Part shown: positions 1 to 9,722 of the stretch, piece by piece
How the letters are laid out: every line of letters starts with the position of its first letter
How positions within the stretch are numbered: the first letter of the stretch is position 1
Assembly: GCA_017745235.1 (NCBI GenBank)
Contig: JAGHZU010000002.1
Span: 124,001 to 188,000 of the forward strand
Source of the DNA: Caulobacter sp.
Lineage (GTDB): Bacteria; Pseudomonadota; Alphaproteobacteria; Caulobacterales; Caulobacteraceae
DNA: 64,000 nucleotides
Direction: 5' to 3'
Notes under the pieces: generated by a model
Database searches by the model: none
What the model was told of the DNA's origin: nothing
The model's input: the letters and a program-made list of their open reading frames with translations, nothing else
Program-made: the position numbers and the translations under genes

Positions 1-173
1 GTGGGTGCGGAGCGCCAAGAACGGCCCCGACTCCCTCTCATTGAACGGCTCTTTACCGAGCTATTTAGAAGGTTTGGTGACGGAAAGGCCACGATCGCGG
101 ATAAACCGCCCGATGAGGGGCGTCTTGCGGAACTTTTGGTCAGCGTCCTCTTACTTATGCGGGAGAAATCGGC

Positions 174-1790
174 GTGGCGGTTGACGAAATGGCGCGGTCG
201 GAAAATGCGCGCGCCTGGCGACTGACCCTGGTTTTGGTCGGGGTGCTGACGATTCTGCGCATGGCCGCCCTCTTCGTCACGCCGCTGGAGCTGTACCCGG
301 ACGAAGCCCAGTACTGGCTGTGGTCGCGCCATCTGGCGTTCGGCTATTTCTCCAAGCCGCCCGTGATCGCCTGGCTGATCTGGGCCACCACCCACATCGG
401 CGGCGACGCCGCGCCCTGGCTGCGCATCGGCTCGCCCGTGCTGAACGCGGCCACCGCGCTGATCATCTCGCGGATCGCCACGCGGCTTTACGGTCGCGAC
501 CCCAGCGGCGCCTGGGTGGGACTGGCGGCGGCGGCGGTGTTCGCCCTGATGCCGGGCATCCAACTGTCGTCGGTGCTGATCACCACCGACACGCCGCTGC
601 TGTTCTTCCTGGCCTTGATGATCTGGGCCTGCGCCGCTTTGCCGCAGGCCTCGCCGCGGACGCGGATCTGGGTGGCCGCCGGCATGGGCGCGGCCCTGGG
701 CATGGCGTTCCTCAGCAAGTACGCGGCCATCTACGCCCTGGCGAGCCTGGGTGCGCACCTGTTCCTGTCGCGCGAGGCGCGGCGGGCCTGGACCCCGGCC
801 ATGGCGGCGGCCTTTTTCGTCACCCTGTTCGTAGTCTTCGCGCCCAACATGATCTGGAACTATCAGCATCATTTCTCGACGCTGGAACACACCGCCGCCA
901 ACGCCAACTGGAAGGAAGGCCACCTCTTCAATCCCGGCGAGATGGCCGGGTTCGTCGGCTCGCAGTTCGGCGTGTTCGGCCCCGTGCCGTTCGCGGTGCT
1001 GGCTGGAGGCGCGATCCTGATGACCGTGCGCCGCCACCTGCGGCCGGCCGACGTGATGCTGCTGTGCTTCGCCGTGCCGCCGCTGGTCACCGTCGCCGTC
1101 CAGGCCTTCGTCTCGCGCGCCAACGCCAACTGGGCCGGCGCGGCCTATGTGGCGGGCTCGGTGCTGGTGGCCGCATGGCTGCTGCGCTGGGGCGCGCGCC
1201 GCTGGCTTACCGCCGGCCTTCTCCTGCAGACCGTGCTGGCGGCGCTGTTCCTGACCTGGGTCAGCTTTCCGCGCACGGCCGACGCGATGGGCATGGGCAA
1301 CGCCTTCAAGCGCGCCCGGGGGTGGGAGCAGACCGTCCAGGCTCTGGTCGAGCGCTCGCGCGAGGAGCAGGCCCTGCGCGGCGGCCTGACCGCCGTAGCC
1401 GTCGACGACCGCTTCCTGTTCAACGTGGCGGCCTATTACGGCCGCGACTACTTCGGCACGCCCGCCGCACCGCCGCTGCGCATGTGGGTGCACGAGATCG
1501 CGCCCCGCAACCAGGCCGAAGCCGAGGCGCCGCTGACCCCCGCCCTCGGCGGCCGGGTGCTGATCGGCAGCCTGGACGGCGTCTATCGCGGCAAGATCCA
1601 ACAGGACTTCCAGACCACCTCCGACCTGCAGATCGTGCGGGTGCGGCTGGACAGGAAGCGTTCGCGCCACACCGACCTGTTCATCGCCCAGGGCTTCCGT
1701 CCCGTACCGCGCGATCCCCGCACCGGACTGCCGCCCGACACGCCCTGGCGCGACCCATCACCGGACGGCGCGGGAAACACGCCCCGTTAA
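174..1790 (+). CDS. ArnT/PMT-like membrane glycosyltransferase (GT39 type)
   Basis: The product is a 538-residue polytopic membrane protein of the dolichyl-phosphate-mannose/ArnT-like glycosyltransferase class, which moves a sugar from a lipid carrier to an acceptor outside the inner membrane. Support is the early acidic motif PDEAQYW followed by KPPVIAW in the first periplasmic loop (about residues 40-65), then many hydrophobic segments up to about residue 380 and a soluble C-terminal part. The GTG start at 174 has a GGGAGA ribosome site at 161-166, 7 nt upstream; an ATG at 189 is in frame but badly spaced. The gene ends 23 nt before the hybrid kinase gene. The acceptor cannot be told from sequence. 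Confidence 0.8.
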   Translation: MAVDEMARSENARAWRLTLVLVGVLTILRMAALFVTPLELYPDEAQYWLWSRHLAFGYFSKPPVIAWLIWATTHIGGDAAPWLRIGSPVLNAATALIISRIATRLYGRDPSGAWVGLAAAAVFALMPGIQLSSVLITTDTPLLFFLALMIWACAALPQASPRTRIWVAAGMGAALGMAFLSKYAAIYALASLGAHLFLSREARRAWTPAMAAAFFVTLFVVFAPNMIWNYQHHFSTLEHTAANANWKEGHLFNPGEMAGFVGSQFGVFGPVPFAVLAGGAILMTVRRHLRPADVMLLCFAVPPLVTVAVQAFVSRANANWAGAAYVAGSVLVAAWLLRWGARRWLTAGLLLQTVLAALFLTWVSFPRTADAMGMGNAFKRARGWEQTVQALVERSREEQALRGGLTAVAVDDRFLFNVAAYYGRDYFGTPAAPPLRMWVHEIAPRNQAEAEAPLTPALGGRVLIGSLDGVYRGKIQQDFQTTSDLQIVRVRLDRKRSRHTDLFIAQGFRPVPRDPRTGLPPDTPWRDPSPDGAGNTPR

Positions 1791-1813
1791 AGCCTGGGCT
1801 GTAGGGTCGGGGC

Positions 1814-3355
1814 ATGAGCACGCGATCCTCCTCCCCTGGGGTCACCCCCGAGCAGCTGGCCACCCTCAGCCACGAGTTCCGCACGCCGCTGAACGGGGTC
1901 CTGGGCATGGCGCGGCTGCTGGAGGGCACCCGGCTGACGGCCGAGCAGAAGTCGTACGTGGCGGCCTTGCGCGAGAGCGGCGACCACCTGCTGTCGCTCG
2001 TCAATGACGTGCTGGACTTCGCCCGCCTGGGCGCCACCGCCATCGAGCTGCACGCCGCCCCGGTGGAGGTCGAGAACCTGCTGCGCCAGGTGGCCGAGCT
2101 GATGAGCCCGCGCGCGCATGAAAAGAACATCGAGATCGCCTGGGCCGTCGCGCCGGGCCTGACCACCATCCTGGCCGACGAGGGGCGGCTGCGGCAGGTG
2201 CTGCTGAACTACGCCGGCAACGCCATCAAGTTCACCGAGGCCGGCGGGGTGCTGCTGAGCGCCGAGCCCGCCGAAGAGGGCCGGGTGCGCTTCTCGGTGC
2301 GCGACACCGGTCCCGGCGTCGCGCCCGCGGCCCGGGGGGCGATCTTCGAAGCCTTCGTCCAGACCGATCCCTCGCACCAGGCCCAGCTGGGCGGGGCCGG
2401 GCTTGGCCTGGCCATCGTCGCCCGCCTGGCCGCGGCCATGAACGGCGCGGCCGGGGTCGGCGGCGAGCCGGGCGAAGGCGCCGACTTCTGGTTCGAGGCC
2501 CCGTTCGAGACGCCCGCCCCCGCCGCGGCCAACGCGGACCAGCCCCTGGCCGGCCGGACCGTGGCCGTCGCCTCGCCCAATCCCATGGTCCGCGAAGCCG
2601 CCGTCCGGCAGGTGCGGGCCAGCGGCGGCCAGGCCCTGGCGGGCGAGACCGTCGCAGCCGCCCTGAGAGGCGCGCCCGCCGACGCCGTGCTGTTGCTGGA
2701 CGCCGCCCTGGCGGGACCGCGGGGTTCGATCAAGCCGCCGGCGGGGCGGGCGGCGGTGATCCTGCTGACTCCGGACCAGCGCGAGCGCATTCCCCGCCTC
2801 AAGGCCGCCGGACGGGGCTACCTCATCAAGCCGCTGCGCCGTGCGTCGCTGATCGCCCAGGTGCTGGCCGCCCGGCCGGTGGAGGCCGCTGCGCCGGTCG
2901 ACGTCGACGCCGCCCACGCTCACGATGACGACCGCATCGCCCCGGCCGCCGCCCCGGGGGTGCGCGTGCTGCTGGCCGAGGACAATCCGATCAACGCCCT
3001 GCTGGCCCGCGCCCTGCTGGAGCGTGAAGGCTGCAAGGTCGACCGCATCGCCAGCGGCGACGAGGCGGTCTCGGCCCTGTCGCGCGGCTTCTACGACCTG
3101 ATCCTGATGGACCTGCGCATGCCGGGCCTGAACGGCATCGAGGCCACCCGCGCCCTGCGCGAGCGCGGCGTCACCACCCCGATCGTCGCTCTGACCGCCG
3201 ACGCCTTCGACGAAGACCGCCGCGCGTGCCTGGCGGCGGGCATGAACGACTTCCTGACCAAGCCTCTGACCCCACCCGCCCTACGCGGCGTGCTCAGCCA
3301 CTGGACCTCGGCCGGCTGGACGAAAACCGCGACGCGGGCCAAGGTCGCCGGCTAG
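1814..3355 (+). CDS. shkA: Cytosolic hybrid histidine kinase, ShkA type
   Basis: This 513-residue protein has no membrane segment or N-terminal sensor. It starts at once with a HisKA domain (phospho-acceptor His20 in LSHEFRTPL), then an HATPase domain (N box NAIKFTEAGG, DTGPGV, GAGLGLAIV), a degenerate receiver (about residues 248-355) and a canonical receiver (about 380-505, phospho-acceptor Asp433 in LMDLRMPG). That layout is ShkA of Caulobacter, where the pseudo-receiver binds cyclic di-GMP and frees the kinase to drive the TacA relay for stalk formation. The linker carries Asp372-Asp373-Arg374, matching the autoinhibitory DDR motif known for ShkA, and Tyr336 lies where a c-di-GMP-contacting tyrosine is reported. 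The identification rests on architecture and motifs, not on an alignment. Confidence 0.83.
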   Translation: MSTRSSSPGVTPEQLATLSHEFRTPLNGVLGMARLLEGTRLTAEQKSYVAALRESGDHLLSLVNDVLDFARLGATAIELHAAPVEVENLLRQVAELMSPRAHEKNIEIAWAVAPGLTTILADEGRLRQVLLNYAGNAIKFTEAGGVLLSAEPAEEGRVRFSVRDTGPGVAPAARGAIFEAFVQTDPSHQAQLGGAGLGLAIVARLAAAMNGAAGVGGEPGEGADFWFEAPFETPAPAAANADQPLAGRTVAVASPNPMVREAAVRQVRASGGQALAGETVAAALRGAPADAVLLLDAALAGPRGSIKPPAGRAAVILLTPDQRERIPRLKAAGRGYLIKPLRRASLIAQVLAARPVEAAAPVDVDAAHAHDDDRIAPAAAPGVRVLLAEDNPINALLARALLEREGCKVDRIASGDEAVSALSRGFYDLILMDLRMPGLNGIEATRALRERGVTTPIVALTADAFDEDRRACLAAGMNDFLTKPLTPPALRGVLSHWTSAGWTKTATRAKVAG

Positions 3356-3385
3356 GCGGGGCGGTCCCCGCATCGGGGATTTCGC

Positions 3386-5095
3386 ATGACCGACGACGCC
3401 GAGGCCAAGCCTCAGAAGAAGAGCCTCGCCCAGACCCTGGCCTTCTTCGGCGAGCGCCGCAGCCTGGTGATGCTGGGCCTGGGGTTCGCCTCGGGCCTGC
3501 CTTACATGCTGATCTTCGACACCCTGTCGTTATGGCTGCGGGACGCGGGGCTGTCGCTGGCGGTGATCGGCTTCTTCAGCCTGGCGACGCTGTCTTTCTC
3601 GTTCAAGTTCCTATGGGCGCCGCTGATCGACCGCGCCAAGGTGCCGCTGCTGCATGGCCTGCTGGGGCATCGTCGCGCCTGGATGCTGGCCTGCCAGGTG
3701 GTGATCATCCTGGGCCTGCTGGGCATATCGGGCGTCAATCCGGCCAAGAACCTTCCGCTCATGGCGGCCATCGCCGTGCTCGTGGGCTTCACCACCGCCA
3801 CCCAGGACATCGTCATCGACGCCTGGCGGATCGAGGTGGTCGACACCGAGCGCCAGGGCCAGATGGCCGTGGCCGTGCAGTGGGGCTATCGCGGCGCCAT
3901 GATCATGGCCGGCGCCGTACCCCTGATTCTGGCCGAACGGTTCGGCTGGAACATATCCTACCTGGCCATGGCGGGGGCCATGGTCGTGGGTCTTATCGCC
4001 ACCCTGTCGGCTCCGCGCGAAGCCGCCCACGCCATCCGTCCGATCCACACCGATGGCGTGAACCAACCCAAGGCCCTGGAAATCCTGGAATGGCTGGCCC
4101 GGCTGGCGATCCTGGCGATCGGCGCCTTGCTGGTCGGCTCTGGTCTGTCGGGGGACGCGGGCCTGCTGTCCAAGTTCGTCGGCGGCGAGGCCCTGGACGC
4201 GGCCTGGCAGGCCAAGCCCAACGGCGTCTGGCTGCAGCTGGCCGGGGTGCTGGCGGGCCTGCTGGTGATCGTGGTCGCCGCCTGGCCCATTCCCAAGGTC
4301 AAGACCAAGCCCGGCGTGTACCTGTCCACGGCCCTGGGCTCGCCGCTCAAGGAGTTCACCACCCGCTTCTCCGGCGTGGCCGGCCTGATCCTGGCGGCGA
4401 TCTGCGTCTATCGGGTCTCTGACTTCGTGCTCAACATCATGAACCCGTTCTATCGGGACATGGGCTTCTCGCTGACCGAGATCGCGGAGATCCGCAAGGT
4501 GTTCGGCATCATCGCCTCGATGGCTGGCGTGTTCCTGGGCGGAGTGGTCGTGGCTCGGTTCGGCCTGATGAAGGCGCTGATCATCGGCGCCTTCGCCCAG
4601 CCGCTCAGCAACCTGATGTTCGCCCTGCTGGCCATGAGCGGCCACAGCGTGCCGATGCTGTTCGCCTCGATCTGCATCGACAACCTGGCGGGCGGCGTCG
4701 CCGGCACGGCCCTGATCGCCTACATGTCCAGCCTGACCTCGGCCGGCTTCACGGCGACGCAATACGCCCTGTTCTCCTCGCTCTACGCATTGCCCGGCAA
4801 GCTGATCGCCTCGCAGTCGGGACGCATCGTGGAGGGCTCGGCCCAGGCGGCCGAGCGCGGGGGACCGATCGGCCTCCTGAAGGGCCTCTTCACCCACCTG
4901 CCGCCCGAGAGCTTCACCGCCGCCGGCGCCAAGCTGGGCGTCAGCGCCCCGGCCATGGCGGCGGGCTACACCGCCTTCTTCATCTACACGGCCCTGATCG
5001 GGGTGGCGGCGATCGTGCTGTCGTTCATGGTCGCGGTTCGCCAGCCCGCCCACATGCGGGCGATGGAAGGGCGGGAAGCGACCCCGTCCACCTAG
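3386..5095 (+). CDS. ampG: AmpG-family muropeptide permease (MFS)
   Basis: A 569-residue MFS transporter of the AmpG type, expected to import anhydro-muropeptides for cell-wall recycling across the inner membrane. The N-terminal part has the AmpG-like run GFASGLPYMLIFDTLSLWL and a first-repeat loop with WAPLID, followed by about 12-14 hydrophobic segments; a long cytoplasmic/periplasmic insertion (about residues 215-320) separates the two halves. It starts 30 nt after shkA on the same strand. In Caulobacter an AmpG is linked to beta-lactam resistance. Family assignment is firm; the substrate is inferred from family. Confidence 0.82.
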   Translation: MTDDAEAKPQKKSLAQTLAFFGERRSLVMLGLGFASGLPYMLIFDTLSLWLRDAGLSLAVIGFFSLATLSFSFKFLWAPLIDRAKVPLLHGLLGHRRAWMLACQVVIILGLLGISGVNPAKNLPLMAAIAVLVGFTTATQDIVIDAWRIEVVDTERQGQMAVAVQWGYRGAMIMAGAVPLILAERFGWNISYLAMAGAMVVGLIATLSAPREAAHAIRPIHTDGVNQPKALEILEWLARLAILAIGALLVGSGLSGDAGLLSKFVGGEALDAAWQAKPNGVWLQLAGVLAGLLVIVVAAWPIPKVKTKPGVYLSTALGSPLKEFTTRFSGVAGLILAAICVYRVSDFVLNIMNPFYRDMGFSLTEIAEIRKVFGIIASMAGVFLGGVVVARFGLMKALIIGAFAQPLSNLMFALLAMSGHSVPMLFASICIDNLAGGVAGTALIAYMSSLTSAGFTATQYALFSSLYALPGKLIASQSGRIVEGSAQAAERGGPIGLLKGLFTHLPPESFTAAGAKLGVSAPAMAAGYTAFFIYTALIGVAAIVLSFMVAVRQPAHMRAMEGREATPST

Positions 5096-5113
5096 GTCTG
5101 AGGTCCTAGATCC

Positions 5114-5950
5114 TCAGGTCTTCAGGCACACCACCTGGGCCACACGCAGGTCGCGGCGCAGGCCGTCGGCGACGCGGCCGTAGTTCTCGGTGGTGATGGC
5201 CTCCCCCATGGCGTAGCTGGCGGGACGGCGGCGGGTGCGCTGGAGGAGTTCGCCCACGGTCTCGGGCGCGGTCGTGTAGATGCGGCCTCGACGCGGGGAT
5301 TCCGCCACGGTGACCCCGATCACGCGACCGGCGTTGTCGAGGGCCGGAGCGCCCGACAGTCCCGACAACGTGCCCTTGAGATTGTCGGTGCGACCGACCT
5401 CGGCCCAGACCAGCACAGGCTCGGTGCGGGCCCCGCGCCCCCGGATGACCAGATTCTCACGGCCCAGCAGGCGCGAGGTGACCTCGCCCGGATGGCCCTG
5501 AGGGAAGCCCGGATGGAAGGCTCGCTCGCCCCGCCGCGGCGGGTCGCGGCGGTCGATGCGCAGCGGCACGGCCGGAGCGCCGCCCTCGGTCGTCAGCATG
5601 GCCGCGTCACCGGTGGGATCGATGGTGATGCGCGCGGCCACGCCCCGGCCGTCGGCGACCACGATGGCCGCCTCTTTGCAACCGTCGACCACGTGGCGGG
5701 CGGTCAGCCAGGCGCCGCTGTCGTCGACCGAGAAGGCCGTGCCGCTGCCGGGCTGGCCCTTCTCGGGCACCTGGACCACGACGGACGGATCGAACGGCGA
5801 GGCCGGCCCCAGCGGCAGGCCCACGTCGCCCGGCACGGGCGGCGGGGGGGGCGGCGCGTCGGAGCGCTCCTGCCGGCCAACGGCCACGACGATCAGGGCG
5901 CTGACCACCGCGCCGTAGATCAGCCAGTCGGGAAGCTTGGGAAAATGCAC
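5114..5950 (-). CDS. Membrane-anchored trypsin-like serine protease
   Basis: A 278-residue protein with one N-terminal membrane segment (about residues 9-25) followed by a proline-rich linker and a trypsin-fold domain. The catalytic triad is visible in order: His in TARHVVDGC, Asp in DPTGDAAML, and Ser in GLSGAPALD. This is the plan of single-domain HtrA/DegP-like proteases lacking a PDZ domain, acting in the periplasm. It is convergent with ampG, only 18 nt apart, and stands just after a DUF350 gene on the same strand (25 nt). The substrate is unknown. Confidence 0.75.
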   Translation of the reverse strand: MHFPKLPDWLIYGAVVSALIVVAVGRQERSDAPPPPPPVPGDVGLPLGPASPFDPSVVVQVPEKGQPGSGTAFSVDDSGAWLTARHVVDGCKEAAIVVADGRGVAARITIDPTGDAAMLTTEGGAPAVPLRIDRRDPPRRGERAFHPGFPQGHPGEVTSRLLGRENLVIRGRGARTEPVLVWAEVGRTDNLKGTLSGLSGAPALDNAGRVIGVTVAESPRRGRIYTTAPETVGELLQRTRRRPASYAMGEAITTENYGRVADGLRRDLRVAQVVCLKT

Positions 5951-5975
5951 CTGGACCGCTCCGGGCTCGCCCGTC

Positions 5976-6404
5976 CTAGCCCGCCACGGCGGCGGCGAGG
6001 ATCAGGGCGGTCGCCACCTTGGCTCCCACCAGCAGGGCGGCGGCGGCCACCTCGCCCTCGTTGATGCGCTCGGGCAGGCCCTTGAGCAGCATGTCGGTCA
6101 CCCGGAACACCAGCAACTGGACGACGATCGTCGTCACGCCCCACAGCACGATCTCGAGCGGCGAGACCGAGGCCGACAGCGACGTGGCCAATGGAATCGC
6201 CAAGCCCACCATCACCCCGCCCAGCGACAGGGCGGCGGCGGCGTTGCCCTCGCGGATCAGCTTGATCTCCTTGTGCGGGGTCAGGAAGGCGTAAAGCGCT
6301 GTGCCCAGCACCAGCATCACCAGGGTGATCCCGGCATGCATCAAGGTCAGTGGCAGGCCACTGGCGAAGGCCTGGATCTCGGGCGACTGAAGCTGGGACG
6401 GCAT
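5976..6404 (-). CDS. DUF350 family inner-membrane protein
   Basis: A 142-residue protein with four hydrophobic segments (about residues 15-35, 55-75, 80-100, 120-140) and a conserved-looking loop with IREGNAAAALSLGG, typical of DUF350 proteins. The function of the family is not established; members often sit beside stress or phospholipid genes. I chose the internal ATG at 6404 because the upstream extension in the same frame is polar, low in conservation signals and would precede the first membrane helix by 30 extra residues. It probably shares a transcript with the downstream protease gene. Confidence 0.7.
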   Translation of the reverse strand: MPSQLQSPEIQAFASGLPLTLMHAGITLVMLVLGTALYAFLTPHKEIKLIREGNAAAALSLGGVMVGLAIPLATSLSASVSPLEIVLWGVTTIVVQLLVFRVTDMLLKGLPERINEGEVAAAALLVGAKVATALILAAAVAG

Positions 6405-6534
6405 GAGAACGAAAACCCCCGAACTGAGGTCGGCATTGCTAGCAGGGTTCAACCTCCCTGCGTAGAGGGCGCCCCGCGCAGGCGAAACGCCCCGCATGGC
6501 GGGGTCGCCGCACGGTCCGCCCCGTTCCGCGGGA

Positions 6535-8226
6535 TCAGCGCGTGATGTGCAGGTTCTGGATCGAGCCGGCGATGGTGTTGAACACCGAGGTCAGCTGCGC
6601 GGCGTCGGTCACGTCGTAGTACATGTCCGCCTGGGTCGCGCAGGCCTTCAGGATGTCGCGCGAGTGGGGCGAGACCCCCACGCCGATCGAATAGATCACG
6701 ATCCCCGCCGCCCGGGCGTTGGAACAGACCAGGGCCTCGCGGCTGTCGATGGCGTTGAGGCGGTCGGTCGCGGAGGAGGCGGTGGTCAGGGCCGCGCCGT
6801 TCTTGTCCTTCAGCCGGCCCTGGCCGATGTAGCCGTAGCCCGTGTAGATCGACTTGTTGGGGTTGTTGGTGACGTCGTTGGTGTTGTCGCCGTCAGTCAG
6901 CAGCACGATCACCTTGGTCAGGTTGCGGGTGTTGTAGGCCGCGCCGTCGTTGAAGGGCGCGTTGGGGGTCAGGGTGTGCCAGCCCCACATCAGGCCCATG
7001 GCCACGTTGGTGTTGCCGCTGGCGACCATCTGGCCCAGCTTGGCGTTGACCTTGCTGGTCTCGGCGGCCGTGCGCACATTGGTCAGGCGCAGCAGCGAGG
7101 TCAGGCCGCAGCCGGCGTTCGGACCATAGGCCGTGCCGGTCTTGGCGCCGCTGTAGACGCTGCTCTTATAGGCCTTGTCGTACTTGGTCACGTTCTGCGA
7201 GCGGGTGGCCCAGGCCGTCGCCTGCGTGCCCGCCACCGTGCTCTGGTCCGGCAGCCAGTTGTTGTTGATCGGGTAGGAGGTGTTGGAGACCACCCTGACA
7301 TCCCGGTACTTGGTCGAGCTGCTGCTGGTGGTGGTGTTGACCACGTTGTCGTCCGGCTCGTCCGGCGCGAAGAACGGGATGAACATGGAGTTGGCGATCG
7401 CGCTGTTGGGCGAGGCGTCGGTCACGTCATACGGCGCTGGACGGCTCTCCACGCAGCCGCTCCAGGTCAGGCCCAGGCCCGACAGCAGGCTGAAGCGATC
7501 CTGCGAGGTGGCGAAGATGTCCGTGCCCGAGCCGTAGCCGGGCGGCATTTTCCCCACCAGCCACGAGGTCTGCCCCTGGTAGGTCGAGCCGATGTTCACG
7601 GTCATCGAGAAGGGCACGACACTGATCTTGACCGCGTCGGTCTCCGACGCGCGGGCCGCGGCGGCCGACAGGGTGTTGACCAGCGACTGCGAAGCCGTGG
7701 TGAGGGCGGCGATCTTGGTCTGGCTGGTCGTGCCCAGCTTGCTGCCCATCGAGCCAGTGTTGTCCAGCACCAGCGCCACTTCCAGCTTGTTGACCGAGCG
7801 CGACACCGTCGAGGAGGCCGAGACCAGGGAGTCGCCGGTGCTCCAGAGGTTGGAGATGATCGGCATGATCTTCACGTCGGTGATCGAGCCGACCACGGTG
7901 TTCTGGTCGCCCAGGACGAAGGCGACGTTGCTGGGCCCCAGGGTCACGCCCGTACCCGACAGCTCGGTCTGCAGGGCTGCGTAGCCGACGCCATAGAGGC
8001 CGTCGTTGGTGGTGGCCGACGATCGGGCGGCCATCAGGGTGGCCGCGTCCAGGGCGTCCTGCATCTGGCGCTTCTGGACGCTGACGCGGCTGATGTCGAT
8101 CAGGCCGAAGGTGATGATCGCAATGGGGATCAGCAGCAGGGCGAACTGCACGGCGATGGCCCCGCGCTGGTCGGCGCGCGCCAGGCGCAGCAACCGGACG
8201 AGGCGTTGCGGCAAGGACTTGAACAA
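6535..8226 (-). CDS. TadG-like protein with von Willebrand factor A domain
   Basis: The 563-residue product begins with a basic stretch and one membrane segment (about residues 24-45) of the TadE/TadG type ([17 protein letters not shown]), then an extracytoplasmic vWA domain from about residue 148. The metal-ion site is intact (DNTGSMGS at 155-162), with a later TDGDNTND. TadG-like proteins are linked to Flp/tight-adherence pili, but no other tad gene lies nearby, so this is an orphan copy whose role in surface attachment is inferred only. Long Ser/Thr/Asn-rich stretches suggest an exported protein. Start ATG at 8226. Confidence 0.75.
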   Translation of the reverse strand: MFKSLPQRLVRLLRLARADQRGAIAVQFALLLIPIAIITFGLIDISRVSVQKRQMQDALDAATLMAARSSATTNDGLYGVGYAALQTELSGTGVTLGPSNVAFVLGDQNTVVGSITDVKIMPIISNLWSTGDSLVSASSTVSRSVNKLEVALVLDNTGSMGSKLGTTSQTKIAALTTASQSLVNTLSAAAARASETDAVKISVVPFSMTVNIGSTYQGQTSWLVGKMPPGYGSGTDIFATSQDRFSLLSGLGLTWSGCVESRPAPYDVTDASPNSAIANSMFIPFFAPDEPDDNVVNTTTSSSSTKYRDVRVVSNTSYPINNNWLPDQSTVAGTQATAWATRSQNVTKYDKAYKSSVYSGAKTGTAYGPNAGCGLTSLLRLTNVRTAAETSKVNAKLGQMVASGNTNVAMGLMWGWHTLTPNAPFNDGAAYNTRNLTKVIVLLTDGDNTNDVTNNPNKSIYTGYGYIGQGRLKDKNGAALTTASSATDRLNAIDSREALVCSNARAAGIVIYSIGVGVSPHSRDILKACATQADMYYDVTDAAQLTSVFNTIAGSIQNLHITR

Positions 8227-8424
8227 GGCGGATTCCCCCTACGACCGGCAATCTCTGCCACGAGGACGGTGAACACCGCGCAAACGACGATGGTGAATCG
8301 CCGGTCAAGGCCGCGACCCGGCGTCGCGGAATCGGGCGGCCTTTTGGAGAAAGCGGCGGGAACTGCTATATCCCCGCCTCGATCGCGAAATTCGCGCCCT
8401 CCCCTTCCTTTCCCGGTTCGCCCC

Positions 8425-9636
8425 TTGAGCGTCACCCTCGACCTGTCCCGCGTCTCCGCCTCGTCCGCCCAGGGCGCCGATGCGCCCAAGCCGCTGATCA
8501 ACCTGTCGGGCCTGACCCGGCCGCAGATGATCGCCGCCCTCACCGAGAGCGGCGTGGTCGAGCACGGCAAGGCCAAGATGCGGGCCACCCAGATCTTCCG
8601 CTGGATCCACCATCGGGGCGTGACCGACTTCGCCCAGATGACGGACGTGGCCAAGGAGACCCGCGCGCGCCTAGCCGACAGCTTCACGGTCTCGCGCCCC
8701 GAGGTGATCGAGCGCCAGGTGTCCAAGGACGGCACCCGCAAGTGGCTGATCCGCATGGCGCCGGGCATCGAGGTCGAGACGGTCTATATTCCGTCGGTTG
8801 GACGGGTGGGGGCGCTCTGCGTGTCCAGCCAGGTCGGCTGCACCCTGAACTGCAGCTTCTGCCACACCGGCACCCAGGCCCTGGTACGCAACCTGACCGC
8901 CGCCGAGATCGTCGCCCAGGTGCAGGTGGCCAAGGACGACCTGAACGAATGGCCGTCCGACAAGGAGGACCGCCTGCTCTCGAACATCGTGTTCATGGGC
9001 ATGGGCGAGCCGCTGTACAATCTGGGCCAGGTGGCCGACGCCATCGAGATCATCAGCGACAACGAAGGCATCGGCATTTCGCGCCGGCGCATCACGGTCT
9101 CGACCTCGGGCGTGGTTCCCCAGTTGCAGAAGCTGGGCGAGACCACCCAGGCCATGCTGGCCATCAGCCTGCACGCCACCAACGATCCCCTGCGCGACGT
9201 GCTGGTGCCGCTGAACAAGAAATACCCGATCCAGGAGCTGATGGACGGCATCCGGGCCTATCCGGGCCTCAGCAACGCCCGTCGGGTCACGTTCGAGTAC
9301 GTGATGCTCAAAGGCGTCAACGACAGCCCGGACGAGGCTCGGGCCCTGGTCAAGCTGATCAAGGGCATTCCGGCCAAGATCAACCTGATCCCATTCAACC
9401 CTTGGCCCGGCACCGACTACCAGTGCTCGGACTGGGCTGCGATCGAGGCCTTCGCCGCGATCCTGAACAAGGCCGGCTATTCCTCGCCCATCCGCACTCC
9501 ACGCGGCCGCGACATCCTGGCCGCTTGCGGCCAGCTCAAGAGCGAGAGCGAGAAGGTCCGCGCCAGCGCCCTGCGCAAGCTGTCGGTGGCGGCCATGGTC
9601 GGCGGCCTGGACGACGAGGACGAAGCGGCCGCCTGA
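8425..9636 (+). CDS. rlmN: Dual-specificity 23S rRNA/tRNA adenine C2-methyltransferase
   Basis: A radical SAM methyltransferase that methylates A2503 of 23S rRNA and A37 of some tRNAs. The iron-sulfur cluster cysteines are Cys139, Cys143 and Cys146 (CTLNCSFC), and the C-terminal methyl-carrying cysteine is near residue 368 (LAACGQL). GMGEPLYN and ISLHATND are RlmN hallmarks. The frame stays open far upstream because of GC bias; the start is set at the TTG at 8425, which gives 403 residues, close to the family norm. It is divergent from the TadG-like gene and convergent with the oxygenase gene. Confidence 0.95.
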   Translation: MSVTLDLSRVSASSAQGADAPKPLINLSGLTRPQMIAALTESGVVEHGKAKMRATQIFRWIHHRGVTDFAQMTDVAKETRARLADSFTVSRPEVIERQVSKDGTRKWLIRMAPGIEVETVYIPSVGRVGALCVSSQVGCTLNCSFCHTGTQALVRNLTAAEIVAQVQVAKDDLNEWPSDKEDRLLSNIVFMGMGEPLYNLGQVADAIEIISDNEGIGISRRRITVSTSGVVPQLQKLGETTQAMLAISLHATNDPLRDVLVPLNKKYPIQELMDGIRAYPGLSNARRVTFEYVMLKGVNDSPDEARALVKLIKGIPAKINLIPFNPWPGTDYQCSDWAAIEAFAAILNKAGYSSPIRTPRGRDILAACGQLKSESEKVRASALRKLSVAAMVGGLDDEDEAAA

Positions 9637-9684
9637 AGGCCGTTTCCGTCACGCCTAGTCTAGTGAAGGTATAGCGAAAGCCGC

Positions 9685-9709
9685 CATCCCGCGCCCGAAG
9701 CGCGGGATG
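9685..9709. terminator. Hairpin between convergent rlmN and oxygenase genes
   Basis: A perfect 10-bp stem (CATCCCGCGC at 9685-9694 with GCGCGGGATG at 9700-9709) and a 5-nt loop lie between the two convergent genes. There is no clear T run on either side, so termination is inferred from position and symmetry. Confidence 0.5.
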
Positions 9710-9722
9710 CAGGTTTACGTCC

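Noticed and set aside
1..225. 74-codon open frame from the window edge
   Set aside because: It overlaps the glycosyltransferase start by 52 nt, has no family look, and the better ribosome site belongs to the glycosyltransferase. It could be the tail of a real gene cut by the window edge, but nothing supports it.
6496..8424. Long upstream extension of the rlmN frame
   Set aside because: It is the antisense of the TadG-like gene, with repetitive GC-bias residues; RlmN homology begins only after 8425.
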